Part shown: positions 18,413-27,905 of the stretch, in pieces
Position numbering within the stretch: the first letter of the stretch is position 1
Layout: each line of letters begins with the position of its first letter
DNA from: DATJGR01 sp041739525
Lineage (GTDB): Bacteria > Pseudomonadota > Gammaproteobacteria > Pseudomonadales > Azotimanducaceae
Direction: 5' to 3'
NCBI GenBank assembly: GCA_041739525.1
Contig: JBGSNQ010000184.1
Location: 18,679 to 82,678, forward strand
DNA: 64,000 nucleotides
The notes under the pieces: model-generated
The model's database searches: none
What the model saw: only the letters and a program-made list of their open reading frames with translations
What the model was told of the DNA's origin: nothing
Translations under genes and position numbers: made by a program

Positions 18413-21034
18413 ATGAAAACGAGCACTATCGAAGTCCGCGATCTTCTCTCGGTACTGAGTGTGCTGGGCGTTGAAAAGCGTATTGGGCTGGTCCCGGGCG
18501 TTGAGAGCGTGACGGTGAACTTCGCGGCGGCAAGCGCCACCGTGCGTTACGACGAGACGCGACTCAAGATCGCCGACATCAAGTCGGACGTGCGCCGACG
18601 CGGCTATGAATCGGGTGAAAAGCTAGCCAACCAAAATCTGGTCGAACCAAGACCCGCCGCTGGGCAAACATCTGCATCCGCGCCGGCCGCTGCGCGCCAG
18701 GATCTCACGCCGCCACTTACACCCCCCGATGGCAGCGCGCTGACCCTAGCCGATGACCCGGCCACGGCACCTATTGCTCCCGCTAACGGTCTGCCTGAGG
18801 CGCCGCAGGGCGCGCCGCCAGCAACACCTAAAACAGCGGACTCGAAAGTTGATTCGACCGGTCCGACCGATGTTGCCGAAACACCGCCGGCTCCAGACGG
18901 CCATGCAGCCCACTCCGCGCCTGCCGCGATGCCGGCCACGATGGCGCATGAGATGGGTCACAGCGGAAAAGACTTGCCGGCGATGGTGCGCGACATGCGC
19001 AACCGTTTCTGGATCTGCCTGGCGTTTACTGTACCGATCTTCGTGTATGCACCGATGGGCGGGATGTGGCGCGCGCCAGCGCCGCCGTTTGGAATGGACC
19101 TCAATCTGTGGCTGTTCTTTTTCGCGAGCGCCGCGATTCTGTATCCGAGCTGGCCGTTCTTCGTCTCTGCGTGGCGCGCCGTCAGGAAGGGCACCCTCGG
19201 GATGGCGGCGCTGATCGTGTTGAGCGTCGGGACCGGCTATCTCTTCAGCGTCGGCACCACCTTTTTCTTCAAGGGAACCGGTCAGTTCTTCGAAGCCGTC
19301 TCCGTTCTGCTGGTTTTCATCCTACTGGGGCACTGGCTGGAGATGCGCGCCCGTGCGGGAGCATCGTCTGCCATTAAGGCGTTGATGGACCTCACGCCTG
19401 CGAAGGCCAACGTGATGCGCAACGGCGCAGAGCTCGAAGTGCCGACGGCAGAGGTGTTGGCAGGCGAGATCGTCGTGATCCGGCCCGGCAACAAAATTCC
19501 GGTCGACGGTATGGTGGAAACCGGCGAATCACTGGTCGATGAGTCCATGCTCACCGGCGAATCGATGCCGGTGCAGAAGGGACCAGGCGCCACGGTGATC
19601 GGCGCGACCATCAACAAGAGCGGCAGCTTCAGCTACAAGGCAACGAAAGTAGGCGCCGACACGGCGCTCGCGCAGATCGTGAAGTTGGTGCAGGAGGCGC
19701 AGAACTCTAAAGCGCCGGCGCAACTACTGGCGGACAAGGCGGCGCAATGGCTGGTGATTGCCGCGATCGTCATTGGGCTCGCGACCTTTGGCGTGTGGTT
19801 CTGGTGGATCGGACAACCGCTGCTGTTCGCGGTGACATTGACCATCACCGTGTTCGTGATCGCGTGCCCGGATGCATTGGGACTCGCGACGCCGATGGCC
19901 GTCATGGTGAGCACCGGCCTAGGTGCGACCAACGGCATTCTGTTCAAGAACGCCTCGGCCCTCGAAGACGCCACCAAACTCAACGTCATCATCTTCGACA
20001 AGACCGGCACGCTGACCGTCGGCCAGCCGGAAGTGGTCGAGATCGTGACGGCAGACGGCGTCACCGAGGACGTCGTGCTGACTGCCGCGGCGGCCGTGGA
20101 GCAGGGTTCCGCTCACCCGCTGGCGCAGGCGATCGTGCGCCGCGCGGCCGACCTCACTGTCGTCGCCCCCACAGGATTCGAAAGCCTCGACGGCATGGGC
20201 GCACGCGCGGAGACCGCCGACGGAACCGTGTTCCTCGGCAACCGTCTGTTGATGGATAAGCAAAAGCTCGCGCTCGGCCCTCTCGAAGCGGAAGCCAACC
20301 GAATGCAGGGAGACGGCCGTACCGTAGTGCACGTGTCGCAGGCGGCGCGGGTAATTGGCCTCATCGCCATCGCGGATGCGGTCAGGCCCACCGCCAAGGC
20401 GGCGGTCGCAAAGTTGCGTGAACAAAAGATCGAAGTGGTGATGCTCACCGGTGACAACGCGGTCACGGCCAAACGCATCGCCGCGGATCTCGGCATCGAC
20501 AACGTGTTGGCCGACGTACTACCGGCACAGAAAGCGGAGAAGGTGAAGCAGTTGCAGTCCACGGGCAAGCGGGTCGGCATGGTGGGCGACGGCGTCAACG
20601 ATGCACCCGCGCTCACCCAGGCGAACGTGGGCTTTGCCATTGGCGCCGGCACCGATGTCGCAATGGAAAGCGCCGATGTAGTGCTGATGAAAAGCGATCC
20701 CTATGACATCGTCGCGGCGATCGAACTGTCGCGCGCGACGTTGCGAAAGATGCACCAGAACCTTTGGTGGGCAGTCGGCTACAACGCGATCGCGTTTCCA
20801 CTCGCGGCGGGCGTGTTCTATCCATTTGTGCTAAGTCCCGAGGTCGCCGCACTGTCGATGTCGGGCAGCACCCTCGTGGTGGCGATCAACGCACTGATGT
20901 TAAAACGCACCAAGCTGGTCGGCATTCGGCAGCACGGCAACGCTGCCGCACACGGAACTGGCCATGCGTCGGTCGCAGCGGAACGCGCTGCAGTGCCGGC
21001 GCTCGAGGAGGACTCGCCGTGTTGCAAGCCATAG
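18413..21034 (+). CDS. P1B-type metal-transporting ATPase with CPD motif
   Basis: 873 residues. A Cys-less HMA-like domain (1-66) and a ~120-residue Pro/Ala/His-rich linker precede a standard P1B core: TM region from about residue 200, TGES in the actuator domain, phosphorylation site DKTGT with Asp529, a nucleotide-domain HPLAQAI and hinge GDGVNDAPAL. The membrane ion-binding motif reads C485-P-D487 where Cu+ pumps have CPC, so metal selectivity is uncertain. The C-terminus ends SPCCKP, a possible metal-binding tail. It is coupled to a MerR gene whose start lies inside its end. Probably an efflux pump in the inner membrane. Confidence 0.92.
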   Translation: MKTSTIEVRDLLSVLSVLGVEKRIGLVPGVESVTVNFAAASATVRYDETRLKIADIKSDVRRRGYESGEKLANQNLVEPRPAAGQTSASAPAAARQDLTPPLTPPDGSALTLADDPATAPIAPANGLPEAPQGAPPATPKTADSKVDSTGPTDVAETPPAPDGHAAHSAPAAMPATMAHEMGHSGKDLPAMVRDMRNRFWICLAFTVPIFVYAPMGGMWRAPAPPFGMDLNLWLFFFASAAILYPSWPFFVSAWRAVRKGTLGMAALIVLSVGTGYLFSVGTTFFFKGTGQFFEAVSVLLVFILLGHWLEMRARAGASSAIKALMDLTPAKANVMRNGAELEVPTAEVLAGEIVVIRPGNKIPVDGMVETGESLVDESMLTGESMPVQKGPGATVIGATINKSGSFSYKATKVGADTALAQIVKLVQEAQNSKAPAQLLADKAAQWLVIAAIVIGLATFGVWFWWIGQPLLFAVTLTITVFVIACPDALGLATPMAVMVSTGLGATNGILFKNASALEDATKLNVIIFDKTGTLTVGQPEVVEIVTADGVTEDVVLTAAAAVEQGSAHPLAQAIVRRAADLTVVAPTGFESLDGMGARAETADGTVFLGNRLLMDKQKLALGPLEAEANRMQGDGRTVVHVSQAARVIGLIAIADAVRPTAKAAVAKLREQKIEVVMLTGDNAVTAKRIAADLGIDNVLADVLPAQKAEKVKQLQSTGKRVGMVGDGVNDAPALTQANVGFAIGAGTDVAMESADVVLMKSDPYDIVAAIELSRATLRKMHQNLWWAVGYNAIAFPLAAGVFYPFVLSPEVAALSMSGSTLVVAINALMLKRTKLVGIRQHGNAAAHGTGHASVAAERAAVPALEEDSPCCKP

Positions 21035-21582
21035 AGCGCAAAGGCCAGAACAGATTCCACGTTGCTGAACTCGCACGTCGAGCTGGGGTCACGCCGGCCA
21101 CTGTTCGATACTACGCACGAGTGGGCTTGCTGGACCCTGGCCGAGAAGCGCACAACGGATATCGCTGCTTCTCCGCGTCTGATTTGCAACGGCTCAGTCT
21201 TATTCGTCAAGCCCAGGCGCTTGGGCTGACGATTGGCGACGTCAAAGCAGTGCTCGAAACGATTGAGACCGGTGCGTCGCCCCGTCACCAGGTGAGATCC
21301 TTGATCGCGCAGCGACTGGCCGGTATCCAACGGACCATCGCCAAACTTCTCGCGACACAAAATCGAATCGAGCGCGCCTTATCGGGCTCGTCCGCAGATA
21401 GACCACTAGACGGAGCTTTGTTTTGCCGTTTGATCGAGCAACTAGAAACGATCGACGATGCTCCGCAAGTCACCAAGCGAAACCGTGAATTCAAGCAGAA
21501 CCGGATACCACCGTCAGTTCGTCCCGCAAATCAGACGCGTAGCTTCGCAGGTGTACTCACTTTGCAGGAATCGGCTCCGTGA
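21019..21582 (+). CDS. MerR family transcriptional regulator
   Basis: 187 residues from the GTG at 21019, eight bases after GAGGAG; this start overlaps the ATPase stop by 16 bases. The MerR HTH is clear: FHVAELARRAGVTPATVRYY followed by VGLLDPGREAHNGYR and the dimerisation helix. Only one Cys-bearing stretch (LFCRLIEQLE) lies in the effector region, unlike CueR with two C-terminal Cys, so the inducer is not predictable. It probably controls this metal operon. Confidence 0.88.
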   Translation: MLQAIERKGQNRFHVAELARRAGVTPATVRYYARVGLLDPGREAHNGYRCFSASDLQRLSLIRQAQALGLTIGDVKAVLETIETGASPRHQVRSLIAQRLAGIQRTIAKLLATQNRIERALSGSSADRPLDGALFCRLIEQLETIDDAPQVTKRNREFKQNRIPPSVRPANQTRSFAGVLTLQESAP

Positions 21583-22352
21583 GTCGCAAGAAGTCGACGC
21601 ACGGTCTTGGCCGCAAGGGATACAAGAAATCACTCAGGACGCTACAGGTCGAACTGGTCAAGTTGCAGCGCCACTTGATCAAGTTCGATCAAAAAATACT
21701 ACTTCTGTTCGAGGGACGAGACGCCGCAGGTAAGGACGGCGTCATCAAACGCATCACTCAACATCTGAGTCCTCGCGAAACCCGCATCGTCGCTCTGGGG
21801 AAGCCATCCGATCGCGACCAAGCCGCTTGGTATTTTCAGCGCTACGTGTCGCATCTGCCGGTGGCGCCGGAGTTAGCGCTGTTCAACCGTAGCTGGTACA
21901 ACCGCGCCGGAGTCGAGATCGTCATGGGATTCTGCACAGACTCGGAATATCGAATGTTCCTGAGCCAGGTGGTTCCGTTCGAGCAGCTATTGGTCGCTTC
22001 CGGCATCCAGCTTTTTAAGTACTACCTCGACATCTCAAAGGACGAACAAGTGCGCCGTCTCACAGCACGTCGGGAAGACCCATTGACGCAATGGAAATCC
22101 AGTCCTATCGATGACGTCGCGGTGAAGCACTGGGATGACTACAGCAAGGCGCGCGATCGCATGTTGTCCGCGACGCATAGTGAGGTGGCGCCGTGGATCA
22201 TCGTGCAGGCCGACGATAAGCGACAAGCGCGGTTGAACATCATTCGGCACCTCATGTCGCGCGTCGAGTGTCCGGACAAGGACGAACACGCCGCGACACC
22301 CGACCCAGGCATCATAGATGGGTACCGTGAGTCATCTCGACTGTCCGCGTGA
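21579..22352 (+). CDS. ppk2: Polyphosphate kinase 2 family protein
   Basis: 257 residues, a single-domain PPK2. It transfers phosphate between polyphosphate and nucleotides. Walker A is GRDAAGKDG at residues 46-54; the Walker B region is LFNRSWYNRAGVE; lid residues lie in the RREDPLTQWKSSPIDD stretch. The GTG start overlaps the MerR stop in GTGA, which ties it tightly to the metal operon. Polyphosphate can chelate metals and fuel ATP supply, so a link to the upstream pump is plausible but inferred. Confidence 0.92.
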   Translation: MSRKKSTHGLGRKGYKKSLRTLQVELVKLQRHLIKFDQKILLLFEGRDAAGKDGVIKRITQHLSPRETRIVALGKPSDRDQAAWYFQRYVSHLPVAPELALFNRSWYNRAGVEIVMGFCTDSEYRMFLSQVVPFEQLLVASGIQLFKYYLDISKDEQVRRLTARREDPLTQWKSSPIDDVAVKHWDDYSKARDRMLSATHSEVAPWIIVQADDKRQARLNIIRHLMSRVECPDKDEHAATPDPGIIDGYRESSRLSA

Positions 22353-22568
22353 TTGAACCTTGTCGCTCGCGGACCTTAGTGAAATGACAACGTGCCGGAG
22401 ACTCCGCCATCGGAAAGTCGAACGGAGTTGAAGAGACTGAGCTGATCCGTCAGCGAGGTCCGTGATGGACACGGATTCCAAATCCGTCAACTCGTCAAAC
22501 TCAAAGCCCAATGCACCCATTGCGTCGACGTCGAACCATTTCAAGCACACCTAAGGCATCCGCAATTG

Positions 22569-23144
22569 CTAGTATTCGTAGCGCAGTATCGGGTCCGTTA
22601 GGCCCGCCTTGGAGGTGTGATCCCGGTGCTCCTGCTGTCGACGATGAATGCGGAAAATCATTTGTCGATGCTTTTCGCCGATCCAGTCCTCACGGCTCAG
22701 ATGAGCATCCTTCCCGCGAAGTTGTTCCTGTTGCTCGCGGTATTCGCGAAACTCCCGGTAACCGTCCAGTTCGTGTTTGACGTCTTGAATCACCAGTTCT
22801 GCCATCAGCGCATCATCCAGGAACCCCAGACCGGGGATCGTGTCTGGGATCATGTCGGCGGGTTCAGCAAAGTAGCTGATCGCCGCCCTGATGCGTCGTC
22901 GATCTTTCTCCTCGAGTGGCCACTCTGCGTCTTCGAGCATCGCGACTAGAGTTCCGAGGTCGTCCAGGCGCATCCGGACGTACTCGGGTACCCTTGCCTT
23001 CTTGCTCTCTACCAACAGTCGCCGAACGCATTCGACGAGGTCCTTTTCTTCCCGCTTCTCGTTTCGTCGCCAGGTGGCATCCATGACTTCGCGAAAATAG
23101 CGCAAGTCATCGTCGCCCAAATCGAGTTCGACTTTTAATGGCAT
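22569..23144 (-). CDS. DUF1232 (YkvA-like) domain protein
   Basis: 191 residues from the ATG at 23144 with AAGGAGG upstream. Residues ~87-135 hold the DUF1232 signature: AAISYFAEPADMIPDTIPGLGFLDDA. The flanks are strongly charged and helical, with a coiled-coil-like C-terminus. Function unknown. It is convergent with the PPK2 gene. Confidence 0.8.
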   Translation of the reverse strand: MPLKVELDLGDDDLRYFREVMDATWRRNEKREEKDLVECVRRLLVESKKARVPEYVRMRLDDLGTLVAMLEDAEWPLEEKDRRRIRAAISYFAEPADMIPDTIPGLGFLDDALMAELVIQDVKHELDGYREFREYREQQEQLRGKDAHLSREDWIGEKHRQMIFRIHRRQQEHRDHTSKAGLTDPILRYEY

Positions 23145-23461
23145 TCTAGCCTCCTTCAGGTAAGACGGTCGGCTGTAGTGGCGCATTCGACGCGATCGAT
23201 CCATCTACACGTTGCGGCGTCACTCTTTCCAGAACCCGATGTAGAACCTGTGCCTCGCACACAGGTCAAGCCTTCTTGAGCTTCGCAATTTTGTTGACCG
23301 TCCCCCCCACTGCCGAAGCGTCTGCGTTACGGGCTGATTGGGATCGTTTGCACCCAGCCGTAGGAAATGTCTGGCGACCGTCCGACCGCAAATGACCTAG
23401 GCACGCTCGAGTATTGGCGTGACGCTGATTGCTGTGTGGACGCATTGAAGGAGCACTACCG
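23145..23461. other. Intergenic between divergent DUF1232 and DUF305 genes
   Basis: 317 bases. Promoters for both flanking genes are expected here; I see no recognisable site, repeat or small gene. Confidence 0.4.
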
Positions 23462-23914
23462 GTGTCCAAGTATTCTAAATTTGGTGCGATGATCGCTACA
23501 GCAACGGTCATCATGCTGGGTTTGATGTATCTGAACACGTACCAGATGGACCATGTCTTCTGGAGCGAAACGCGCGCCTACATGGCGCTTGTCATGGGCG
23601 CCACGATGGCGATCGTGATGTTGGCGTTCATGCTGAACATGTACACGGATAAGGCGCTTAATGCCGGTATTATCGTTGCCAGCATCGCGATATTTGCAGT
23701 CGCGCTTTATCTCGTACGGAGTCAGCAGACCGTTGACGACATTTCCTATATGAAAGCAATGATTCCGCATCACTCGATTGCAATTCTGACCAGCGAACGC
23801 GCGCACATTTCCGATCCGCGCGTGAGAAAACTCGCCGACGGCATCATCGAGGCGCAGCGCGAAGAAATTGGAGAAATGAAGGCGTTAGTTCGGGACCTCG
23901 AGAGCAAACCCTAA
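23462..23914 (+). CDS. Membrane DUF305 domain protein
   Basis: 150 residues from a GTG eight bases after GAAGGAG. Three membrane segments (about residues 10-26, 37-57 and 64-82) precede a DUF305 tail with the signature MKAMIPHHSIAILTSERA and a helix ending MKALVRDLESKP. The PHH motif is typical of the membrane-bound DUF305 branch found next to copper genes. The domain would face the periplasm. Confidence 0.85.
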   Translation: MSKYSKFGAMIATATVIMLGLMYLNTYQMDHVFWSETRAYMALVMGATMAIVMLAFMLNMYTDKALNAGIIVASIAIFAVALYLVRSQQTVDDISYMKAMIPHHSIAILTSERAHISDPRVRKLADGIIEAQREEIGEMKALVRDLESKP

Positions 23915-24201
23915 GACCGATGTCCAGGAGCCGTGCGGCTACCTACGTTTCGACTCCGAGACCGTCGCCTCGTCGAACCGCTTTCTTCGCAAGATGCCCT
24001 CGATTGCCGGCATGTTCACGCCGCGCGCATGTAGCGATCGACCGCTGCGAGGCAGCTCATATGCCGTCTTGGAGTTGCTTGAGATCGAGCGAGGAATCCG
24101 CCACATGACCAATCCATGCACGCAGCTGCAGGCGTTAGTAAAGCGCTCAAGTGATGTCCAGTCGCTTTGCATCTACATCTCGATCGGACCACACTACGCG
24201 A

Positions 24202-24597
24202 GTGAAACAGCACCGCTCCATCGTCGCCTTCTTGCTCATCCTCGCGGTGCCGTATTCAACGGCTGCGGCGATGGCCGAAGGGTTGCGATGTCATCACGAA
24301 GGCCTCGGTGCTTTGAGCGGACCTGCTGTAATGATGCATCACGACCACGCCGCGATGATGCATGTAGACCACGCGGGAGCGCAGGCGTCGAGCAAGGGTG
24401 ACTGCCACATCAAATGTGGTTGCGCCGGTCACTGCGCCAGCGGCGGTGGCACCGCGGGGTTGGCGTTGAACCTCGTTGTAATCGCCCAAATCGACAACGT
24501 CGATCAAACTGACGGCTCGTACCAACGCTTCCTTTCGGATCCACTACGAATCCCGCTTTTCCGACCTCCCATCGCGGCGTTGCAAAGCGCCGCCTGA
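24202..24597 (+). CDS. Secreted His/Met/Cys-rich protein of copper operon
   Basis: 131 residues from a GTG that gives a clean signal peptide (about 25 residues, ending AAAMA); longer starts at 24151 or 24154 are possible. The mature part has HHDHAAMMHVDHAG and a Cys cluster CHIKCGCAGHC, followed by a C-terminal FRPPIAALQS typical of small copper-operon proteins such as CopL-like ones. It may bind Cu in the periplasm. It lies 119 bases before the TolC-like gene. Confidence 0.65.
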   Translation: MKQHRSIVAFLLILAVPYSTAAAMAEGLRCHHEGLGALSGPAVMMHHDHAAMMHVDHAGAQASSKGDCHIKCGCAGHCASGGGTAGLALNLVVIAQIDNVDQTDGSYQRFLSDPLRIPLFRPPIAALQSAA

Positions 24598-24716
24598 GTT
24601 TCTTCCGCCGTCGTTGAGACGGCCAAAGACATCCTCCGGTATCCAACTGTCGACCTACTAGTGGGCGGCGGCGCTTGGTTTCGTCGAAGACAGATTTCAT
24701 TTCGACGGAGATCGAT

Positions 24717-26186
24717 GTGGCCTTTCCCCTACAACGCGCGCTGGTCGCGCTGGCTGCGATTGCGGTCGCCGGCTGTACGACTGTTCCGGCGGATCGCGGA
24801 TATTCAGATGTCCGCCAACAATCCACGGACCGCGGGCTACCTCTGCCGGATGACGTCAACGCGGATCGATCGACGTTCGTCAGCGAGATTCTCGCGCACC
24901 CTCTAACTGCAGACGATGCGCTTCGCATGGCGTTTGCCAATAACCCGCACGTTCAGATCGAGTACGCACGACTGGGGCTCAGTGCTGCGGAGGTCGTTCG
25001 GGCTGGGCGGCTCAGCAACCCAACGTTGGCCGCGAGCTGGCAATCATCGAGTGCGTCGGGGGACGCTGATCGCTACACCTTCGGTCTGACCCAGAATTTT
25101 GCCGAGCTGCTGCTTCTCTCGGCGCGCACGTGCTTTTCAAAAGGTGAGTTCGAGCGCGCAAAGCTCGACGTCACGCAAGCGTTGCTGGATCTCGCGGCCA
25201 GCGTGCAGTCCGCCTACTACGCAGCGGTTGGGGCTCATCAGGTGGCAGCGATGCGCGAACGTGTCGCTGCCGCAGCGACCGCGACCGCCGCGCTTTCTCA
25301 ACGATTCAAAGATGCCGGTAACACCACGGCGTTGGAACTCGCGATGCAGGAAGCCGCCGCGAGCGAAGCAATGCTCGAGCAGGAGCGGGCCGATCTCGAG
25401 GTCAGCCGCACAGAAAGCATGCTGAATGAACTGATGGGACTCGACGCAGCGGCGCAATGGAACATCGCCGATTCGCTACCGATGCCCGTGAGAGAAGAGG
25501 ACTCTCTTGACGCGCTGCAAACGCTCGCGCTGGCGCGCGCCGATCTGGACTCCGACCGACGCGCGGTCGTACTGCTCGAAGACGCACTGGGCTTGACGCG
25601 CAGCTATCGCTTCATCGGCGATGTTGAGGTTGGCGCACAGTACGAACGCGATACAGACCGCAATCGTCTCATCGGTCCTTCCCTGTCGCTGCAGCTACCC
25701 CTCTTCAACCAGGGTCAGGCCGCAATGTTGCGCGCCGAGTCGCTGCTCGATGCTGCGCGCGCCGAAGTTCGTGCAAAAGAGATCGAGATCTCCAATGCAG
25801 TTGGCGCCGCCAACGAACGCGTGCTGGCGATGCGTCGACGAATCGATCGTCTCAGGAACGAGACGATTCCGCTGCGCGAGCAGATCGTCGCGCGGATGCA
25901 GGAACAGCAGAACTACATGCTCGTCGACATATTCGATCTGCTGCGTACGAAGCAAGACGAATACAACACCTATCAGCAGTACGTGGAATCGGTGAGCGCC
26001 TATTGGCTGGCGCGCGTCGACCTTGCGCACGCGGTGGGCAGCCGTCTGCCGAGCGACGACCTGATCGGCGCAGCCATCGTAGCTCCCGATCTGCAAACGC
26101 AACCTTCAACAAGTCCCAACGCAACGCCGGCGGATGCGTTGGATTCCCCCTCGATCCCGCCGGACCACAACTACCACGGAGAATGA
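24717..26186 (+). CDS. TolC-family outer-membrane efflux lipoprotein
   Basis: 489 residues from the GTG at 24717 with CGGAGA upstream. A lipobox VAGC ends the signal peptide, so the protein is lipid-anchored in the outer membrane. Two outer-membrane-efflux repeats follow: paired long amphipathic helices around residues 120-240 and 330-430, with short strands such as FGLTQNF and GPSLSLQLPLF. No RND pump or adaptor gene is present beside it; here it heads a copper gene set. The stop overlaps start codons of the next gene. Confidence 0.9.
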   Translation: MAFPLQRALVALAAIAVAGCTTVPADRGYSDVRQQSTDRGLPLPDDVNADRSTFVSEILAHPLTADDALRMAFANNPHVQIEYARLGLSAAEVVRAGRLSNPTLAASWQSSSASGDADRYTFGLTQNFAELLLLSARTCFSKGEFERAKLDVTQALLDLAASVQSAYYAAVGAHQVAAMRERVAAAATATAALSQRFKDAGNTTALELAMQEAAASEAMLEQERADLEVSRTESMLNELMGLDAAAQWNIADSLPMPVREEDSLDALQTLALARADLDSDRRAVVLLEDALGLTRSYRFIGDVEVGAQYERDTDRNRLIGPSLSLQLPLFNQGQAAMLRAESLLDAARAEVRAKEIEISNAVGAANERVLAMRRRIDRLRNETIPLREQIVARMQEQQNYMLVDIFDLLRTKQDEYNTYQQYVESVSAYWLARVDLAHAVGSRLPSDDLIGAAIVAPDLQTQPSTSPNATPADALDSPSIPPDHNYHGE

Positions 26187-26188
26187 TG

Positions 26189-26500
26189 ATGAAGACCCAC
26201 ACGAACGCGCTCGTCCTCGTGCTGTCGTTGGCCCTGCCACTCGTAGCGCATGCCCACGGTCACAACGTGGACTGCGAAACGCATGGCATGGACATGTCGA
26301 AGATGTCCGCTGAAGAACAAAAGGCGTTCAAAGACCAGTGCGAGGCTCAGAAGCACGGTCAGGACGCCTGCGACATGAGTGGCACGGACATGTCGAAGAT
26401 GTCGGCCGCAGACCAACAGAAAATGATGGCGCAGTGCCCAAAGCACGACGCGCCAGCTGCCCCTGCTGTTGCACCCAGCGCGCCAAAGGGAGGCTCCTGA
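26189..26500 (+). CDS. Periplasmic Met/His-rich small protein
   Basis: 103 residues. Three successive ATGs begin at 26183; the third is best spaced from GGAG. A signal peptide ends at AHA; the mature protein has two repeats around HGMDMSKMSAEEQKAFKDQC and TDMSKMSAADQQKMMAQC, each with Met and Cys that could bind Cu+. No family recognised. It sits between the TolC-like and multicopper oxidase genes and overlaps the latter's ATG by one base. Confidence 0.8.
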   Translation: MKTHTNALVLVLSLALPLVAHAHGHNVDCETHGMDMSKMSAEEQKAFKDQCEAQKHGQDACDMSGTDMSKMSAADQQKMMAQCPKHDAPAAPAVAPSAPKGGS

Positions 26501-27894
26501 TGGTCGCGAGACGCTCGTTGCTCAGCGCGTTTTCCGCGCTGACAACCCTTCCACTGTTCAGTTCTGTCCGCGCGGCTGGACCGAGTGACAAGGAGATGAG
26601 TGAAGGCGGACCGCAGCGGCGCGGAGAAGCCGCTCGCGTTCCGGTCGTCACGCCTAACGGGCGCACGCTGCCGTGGAAGTGGGTGGATGGCGCAAAGGAA
26701 TTCCACCTCGTTGCAGAGGAGGTCGACCATGAATTTGCGCCGGGATGTGTCGCCAAGTGTTGGGGCTACAACGGATCCACGCCAGGTCCAACGATCGAAG
26801 CCGTCGAAGGCGATCGGGTACGCATCCTCGTCACCAATCACCTCAAGGAATGGACCACGGTGCATTGGCACGGCTTGATCCTGCCCAACGGAATGGACGG
26901 CGTCGGAGGCCTGAATCAGCCGGACATCAAACCGGGGGAGACCTACGCCTACGAGTTCACGTTGAAGCAAGCCGGAACGCATATGTACCACCCGCACGCA
27001 GATGAAATGGTGCAGATGGCGTTCGGCATGATGGGGTTCTTCATCATCCACCCGAAGGAAGCTGAACCAGAACCTGTCGATCGCGACTTCGCGATCATGC
27101 TGCACAACTGGGCGCTACACCCGGGGACGTATCGTCCTGATCCTGCAGTGATGCAGGAGTTCGATCTGTGGACCTTCAACAGCAAGGTGTTTCCCGCGAC
27201 GGCCCCGATCGTCGTGCGCCTCAACCAGCGCGTCAGGATCCGCATCGGCAACTTGTCGATGTGGAACCACCCGATCCACATTCACGGCCATAAGTTCTGG
27301 GTCACCGGCAGCGACGGAGACCGGTGGCCGAAGTCGGCGTGGCGTAGCGAGGTGACCGAGACTGTCGGCGTCGGCCAGATGCGCGATTTCGAGTTCGTCG
27401 CTGATAACCCCGGTGATTGGGCGTTCCACTGCCATATGGCGCATCACACGATGAACGCGATGGGCCATGCCGTAGCCAATCCGACCGGTGTTGATCAAAG
27501 CGGTGTTGAAAAGGACATCCGTTCAATGCTGCCGGGTTACATCGCGATGGGTAAGGACGGCATGGCGGAACACGGCGAACACCTCGCAATGGGACTGCAG
27601 GGTCCTGAGAACACGTTACCGATGATGACCGGCAAGGGTCCGTTCGGTTCGATCGAAATGGGCGGCATGTTCACGGTGCTCAAGGTCCGCGACGGTCTTG
27701 CCGCGGATGACTACAAGGATCCGGGCTGGTATCGGCACCCGCCAGGGACGGTCGCCCGCAAGGTCGCGTTCGATCCCGCGTACGCGGTGCCAGACTCGAT
27801 GAGCGGTATGCACCACGACGGACACTCGATGGGCGACATGCCCGGAATGGACATGAAGGATATGGACATGTCCGGCATGAATCACGGCGGTTAA
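26500..27894 (+). CDS. Multicopper oxidase
   Basis: 464 residues from the ATG at 26500 with GGGAGG upstream. The N-terminus ARRSLLSAF may be a twin-arginine signal, which would fit export of a folded copper enzyme. Copper ligands are seen in order: HWHG, HPHADE, HPIHIHGH and HCHMAHHTMNAM, the last giving the type 1 site (Cys, His and axial Met) and type 3 His. The C-terminus is Met/His-rich (MSGMHHDGHSMGDMPGMDM), as in copper-resistance oxidases. Expected to oxidise Cu+ to Cu2+ in the periplasm. Confidence 0.94.
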   Translation: MVARRSLLSAFSALTTLPLFSSVRAAGPSDKEMSEGGPQRRGEAARVPVVTPNGRTLPWKWVDGAKEFHLVAEEVDHEFAPGCVAKCWGYNGSTPGPTIEAVEGDRVRILVTNHLKEWTTVHWHGLILPNGMDGVGGLNQPDIKPGETYAYEFTLKQAGTHMYHPHADEMVQMAFGMMGFFIIHPKEAEPEPVDRDFAIMLHNWALHPGTYRPDPAVMQEFDLWTFNSKVFPATAPIVVRLNQRVRIRIGNLSMWNHPIHIHGHKFWVTGSDGDRWPKSAWRSEVTETVGVGQMRDFEFVADNPGDWAFHCHMAHHTMNAMGHAVANPTGVDQSGVEKDIRSMLPGYIAMGKDGMAEHGEHLAMGLQGPENTLPMMTGKGPFGSIEMGGMFTVLKVRDGLAADDYKDPGWYRHPPGTVARKVAFDPAYAVPDSMSGMHHDGHSMGDMPGMDMKDMDMSGMNHGG

Positions 27895-27905
27895 AGGAAA
27901 CAACG

